Source: Burkholderiales bacterium GJ-E10 (GTDB lineage Bacteria; Pseudomonadota; Gammaproteobacteria; Burkholderiales; Burkholderiaceae_F). Taken from it: a stretch of DNA of 64,000 bases. The translations under genes were made by a program, and so were the position numbers. Every line of letters begins with the position of its first letter. Position 1 is the stretch's first letter. The notes under the pieces are model-generated. The model did no database searches. It had not been told where the DNA came from and was given only the letters and a program-made list of their open reading frames with translations. Positions 62,846 through 64,000 of this stretch are shown here, one piece after another. The DNA is taken from assembly GCA_000828975.1 (NCBI GenBank), contig AP014683.1, positions 635,520 through 699,519 of the forward strand, given 5' to 3'.

Positions 62846-63208
62846 ATGAGCATTTATCGAAAGTTCCGGCCGGATCGCCGGATCGACAACAAGAAAGGCC
62901 CCGCCGGGCCGCGCGGGCCTTTCGGCCCAGCGAAGCCCGACAAGCATCCCGTTCCAACCCCCAACAGGAGAAACACTATGCGCAAGACCATCCTCGCCGC
63001 CGCCGTTGCGGCGGTTCTGACCGCCGCGTGCGCCTCGCCGGACTTGTCCGGCGACCACTACAGCGCGAGCGACACCGGCACCGCGGTTGCGGTCCAGCAG
63101 GCGGAAAGGGGCGTGGTCTTCACGCCCGGCCAAGCCGTGCTCGTCACGATGGTCAACGGCCGCCAGCGAGTCGAACCGCTGCAAACCCAGCCCATCGCGA
63201 AACGATAA
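62846..63208 (+). CDS. Lipoprotein with two possible starts (120 or 76 residues)
   Basis: The frame has two initiation sites, each with AGGAGAA before it. From 62978 the product is a 76-residue lipoprotein: signal MRKTILAAAVAAVLTAAC, then a short SlyB-like domain (GVVFTPGQAVLVTMVNGRQRVEP). From 62846 a Lys/Arg/Pro/Gly-rich 44-residue leader precedes it, which would bury the signal. The short form is the likelier mature protein. First gene of an operon with the following small genes. Confidence 0.65.
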   Translation: MSIYRKFRPDRRIDNKKGPAGPRGPFGPAKPDKHPVPTPNRRNTMRKTILAAAVAAVLTAACASPDLSGDHYSASDTGTAVAVQQAERGVVFTPGQAVLVTMVNGRQRVEPLQTQPIAKR

Positions 63209-63249
63209 CCCCACCACAGATAACCCCACCACAACCAGGAGCACACAAC

Positions 63250-63600
63250 ATGAATGGAATTTTCATTGGACCGGGCGCGGCGGACGAGGGCGGCGTGGCT
63301 CACGCCGCCGAGGTCCACACCCGCATCGCGGTGGCGCGGAACGCCTTGCTTGCCGCCGACAGCGCTCCGACCATCCGGCTGATGGTTGAGTCAAACGAGT
63401 CCATCTTGGCTGCCGCCTGCCCCGACGCCGACAGCGCGGCGGAGCTTATCCACTTTGCACTCGCGCAAGTCGAGCGGCGCGCGGGGATGAAGGCCAGCCG
63501 CTACCTCGCGGCGACGCAGATCGCGGTCCGCATCGCCGAGCACGCCATTGTCAAAGAGTTTTGGACCCGGCGCGAAGGGGCGAGCTATGCGAAAAATTGA
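63250..63600 (+). CDS. Hypothetical protein of the transfer operon
   Basis: 116 mostly helical residues, MNGIFIGPGAADEGGVAHAAE and onward, with no recognised domain. AGGAG is 9 bases before the ATG and the end overlaps the next gene by 14 bases, so it is a real operon member. No signal peptide or membrane helix is evident. Confidence 0.65.
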   Translation: MNGIFIGPGAADEGGVAHAAEVHTRIAVARNALLAADSAPTIRLMVESNESILAAACPDADSAAELIHFALAQVERRAGMKASRYLAATQIAVRIAEHAIVKEFWTRREGASYAKN

Positions 63601-63757
63601 ACTCCCCCCCGTTGCGCACGGCCTCGGGCGCGTGCTTGGGAATCCCGCCTTCCTCGGCCGGGTGCCGCGGATCATTGCGATTGGCTTGGTGGTCCTGATG
63701 TTCTATCAGCACCCGAGCGACATCGGCGCGCTGCTTTTCGGGACGCCCATCAAATGA
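63587..63757 (+). CDS. Small membrane protein of the transfer operon
   Basis: 56 residues with one membrane helix (RIIAIGLVVLMFYQHP). It overlaps the genes on both sides (14 bases upstream; ATGA downstream). Position suggests an accessory of the mating apparatus. Family not recognised. Confidence 0.6.
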   Translation: MRKIELPPVAHGLGRVLGNPAFLGRVPRIIAIGLVVLMFYQHPSDIGALLFGTPIK

Positions 63758-64000
63758 ACGCCGCCCAGCCAAAAACTCAGGCCGAAACCGCGCTTCAGTT
63801 GAAACTGCGGCGCGCCTTTGGCTACTTCCATGTCGGCCTTGCCGGCGCGGCGGTCGGCGGCGCGCTCGCGCTGCTGATCCCGCCGGCGCAGTGGACCATC
63901 GCGTCCGTGGAATACACGCGCGACGCACTTCTGCGCGAGGTCGGGCTTTTCCCGCCGCTCGGGCCGCCTGGCATGACCATTCCCGGCCTCATCAATGGAT
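63754..64000 (+). CDS. Membrane protein of the transfer operon, N-terminal part
   Basis: The first 82 codons of a gene cut by the right edge. It begins MNAAQPKTQAETALQLKLRR, with a hydrophobic helix at about residues 24-45 (FHVGLAGAAVGGALALLIPP). Its ATG overlaps the previous stop. The single early helix would suit an S26-type TraF peptidase or a VirB-like subunit, but the visible part does not decide. Confidence 0.6.
   Translation, partial: MNAAQPKTQAETALQLKLRRAFGYFHVGLAGAAVGGALALLIPPAQWTIASVEYTRDALLREVGLFPPLGPPGMTIPGLING

Overview
The window is GC-rich chromosomal DNA from a betaproteobacterium, most likely of the order Burkholderiales. It is joined to a second, plasmid-like block with a different gene style. 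The taxonomic reading rests on gene order, such as rpsP-rimM-trmD-rplS followed by a CobD/CbiB-like gene, rsgA, an M48 peptidase and orn, and yggS-proC beside pilT-pilU. The species cannot be named from the sequence.

Chromosomal part (1-44.17 kb). An MdtBC/OprM-type RND efflux operon (1-5.3 kb) is followed by an MCTCC-motif permease, an FGGY kinase and a secreted AcpA/phospholipase C-family phosphoesterase. Next come a dienelactone hydrolase and a methyltransferase, and then a regulatory patch: a 29-residue membrane peptide, a DgcZ-like diguanylate cyclase and a Cys-rich MerR regulator. SYLF-domain, thioredoxin-fold and PpiC genes follow. From 16.3 to 22.5 kb two divergent units share a cell-surface theme: lipoprotein plus degenerate EAL protein on one side, DUF6502 protein, DUF5666-repeat lipoprotein and orphan response regulator on the other. 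An EmrAB-type pump with its outer-membrane factor is controlled by an adjacent MarR gene whose promoter carries two palindromic operators. Housekeeping genes fill 27-44 kb (proC, yggS, pilT, pilU, the translation operon, rsgA, orn, tRNA-Arg, parE). They include an Xre/RES toxin-antitoxin pair and an NRAMP-like transporter in an operon with a soluble MgtE-N/CBS sensor.

Plasmid-like part (44.17-64 kb). parE ends normally, but the parC expected next is replaced after a few codons by unrelated DNA. A leftward cluster (44.3-46.3 kb) encodes an AlpA/excisionase-like protein, an unknown protein, a winged-helix protein and a further unknown, possibly a replication module. An intact IS66 element (46919-49881, 18-bp inverted repeats, 8-bp target duplication) follows. 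Then comes about 1.2 kb of gene-free, repeat-dense DNA: three 44-bp hairpin repeats, a C4A2-type telomere-like tract, a 13-copy 11-bp array and two identical 15-bp palindromes. An IS21 element (51666-55127, 5-bp target duplication) has landed inside a bidirectional terminator.

The right end carries conjugation genes: a small DNA-binding protein, a relaxosome accessory protein, a polytopic membrane protein, a type IV coupling protein, a MobF relaxase with helicase, then small lipoprotein and membrane genes that run off the window. Seven transcription units here start from near-identical promoters (CTGACA, 16-bp GC-rich spacer, TATRNR-like -10), and most of these are followed at once by a short 5' stem-loop. 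This looks like one coordinated regulon under a common repressor, and it is the most notable system in the window. Whether the block is an integrated element, a cointegrate or an assembly join cannot be decided here, because no integrase is visible and the far end lies outside.
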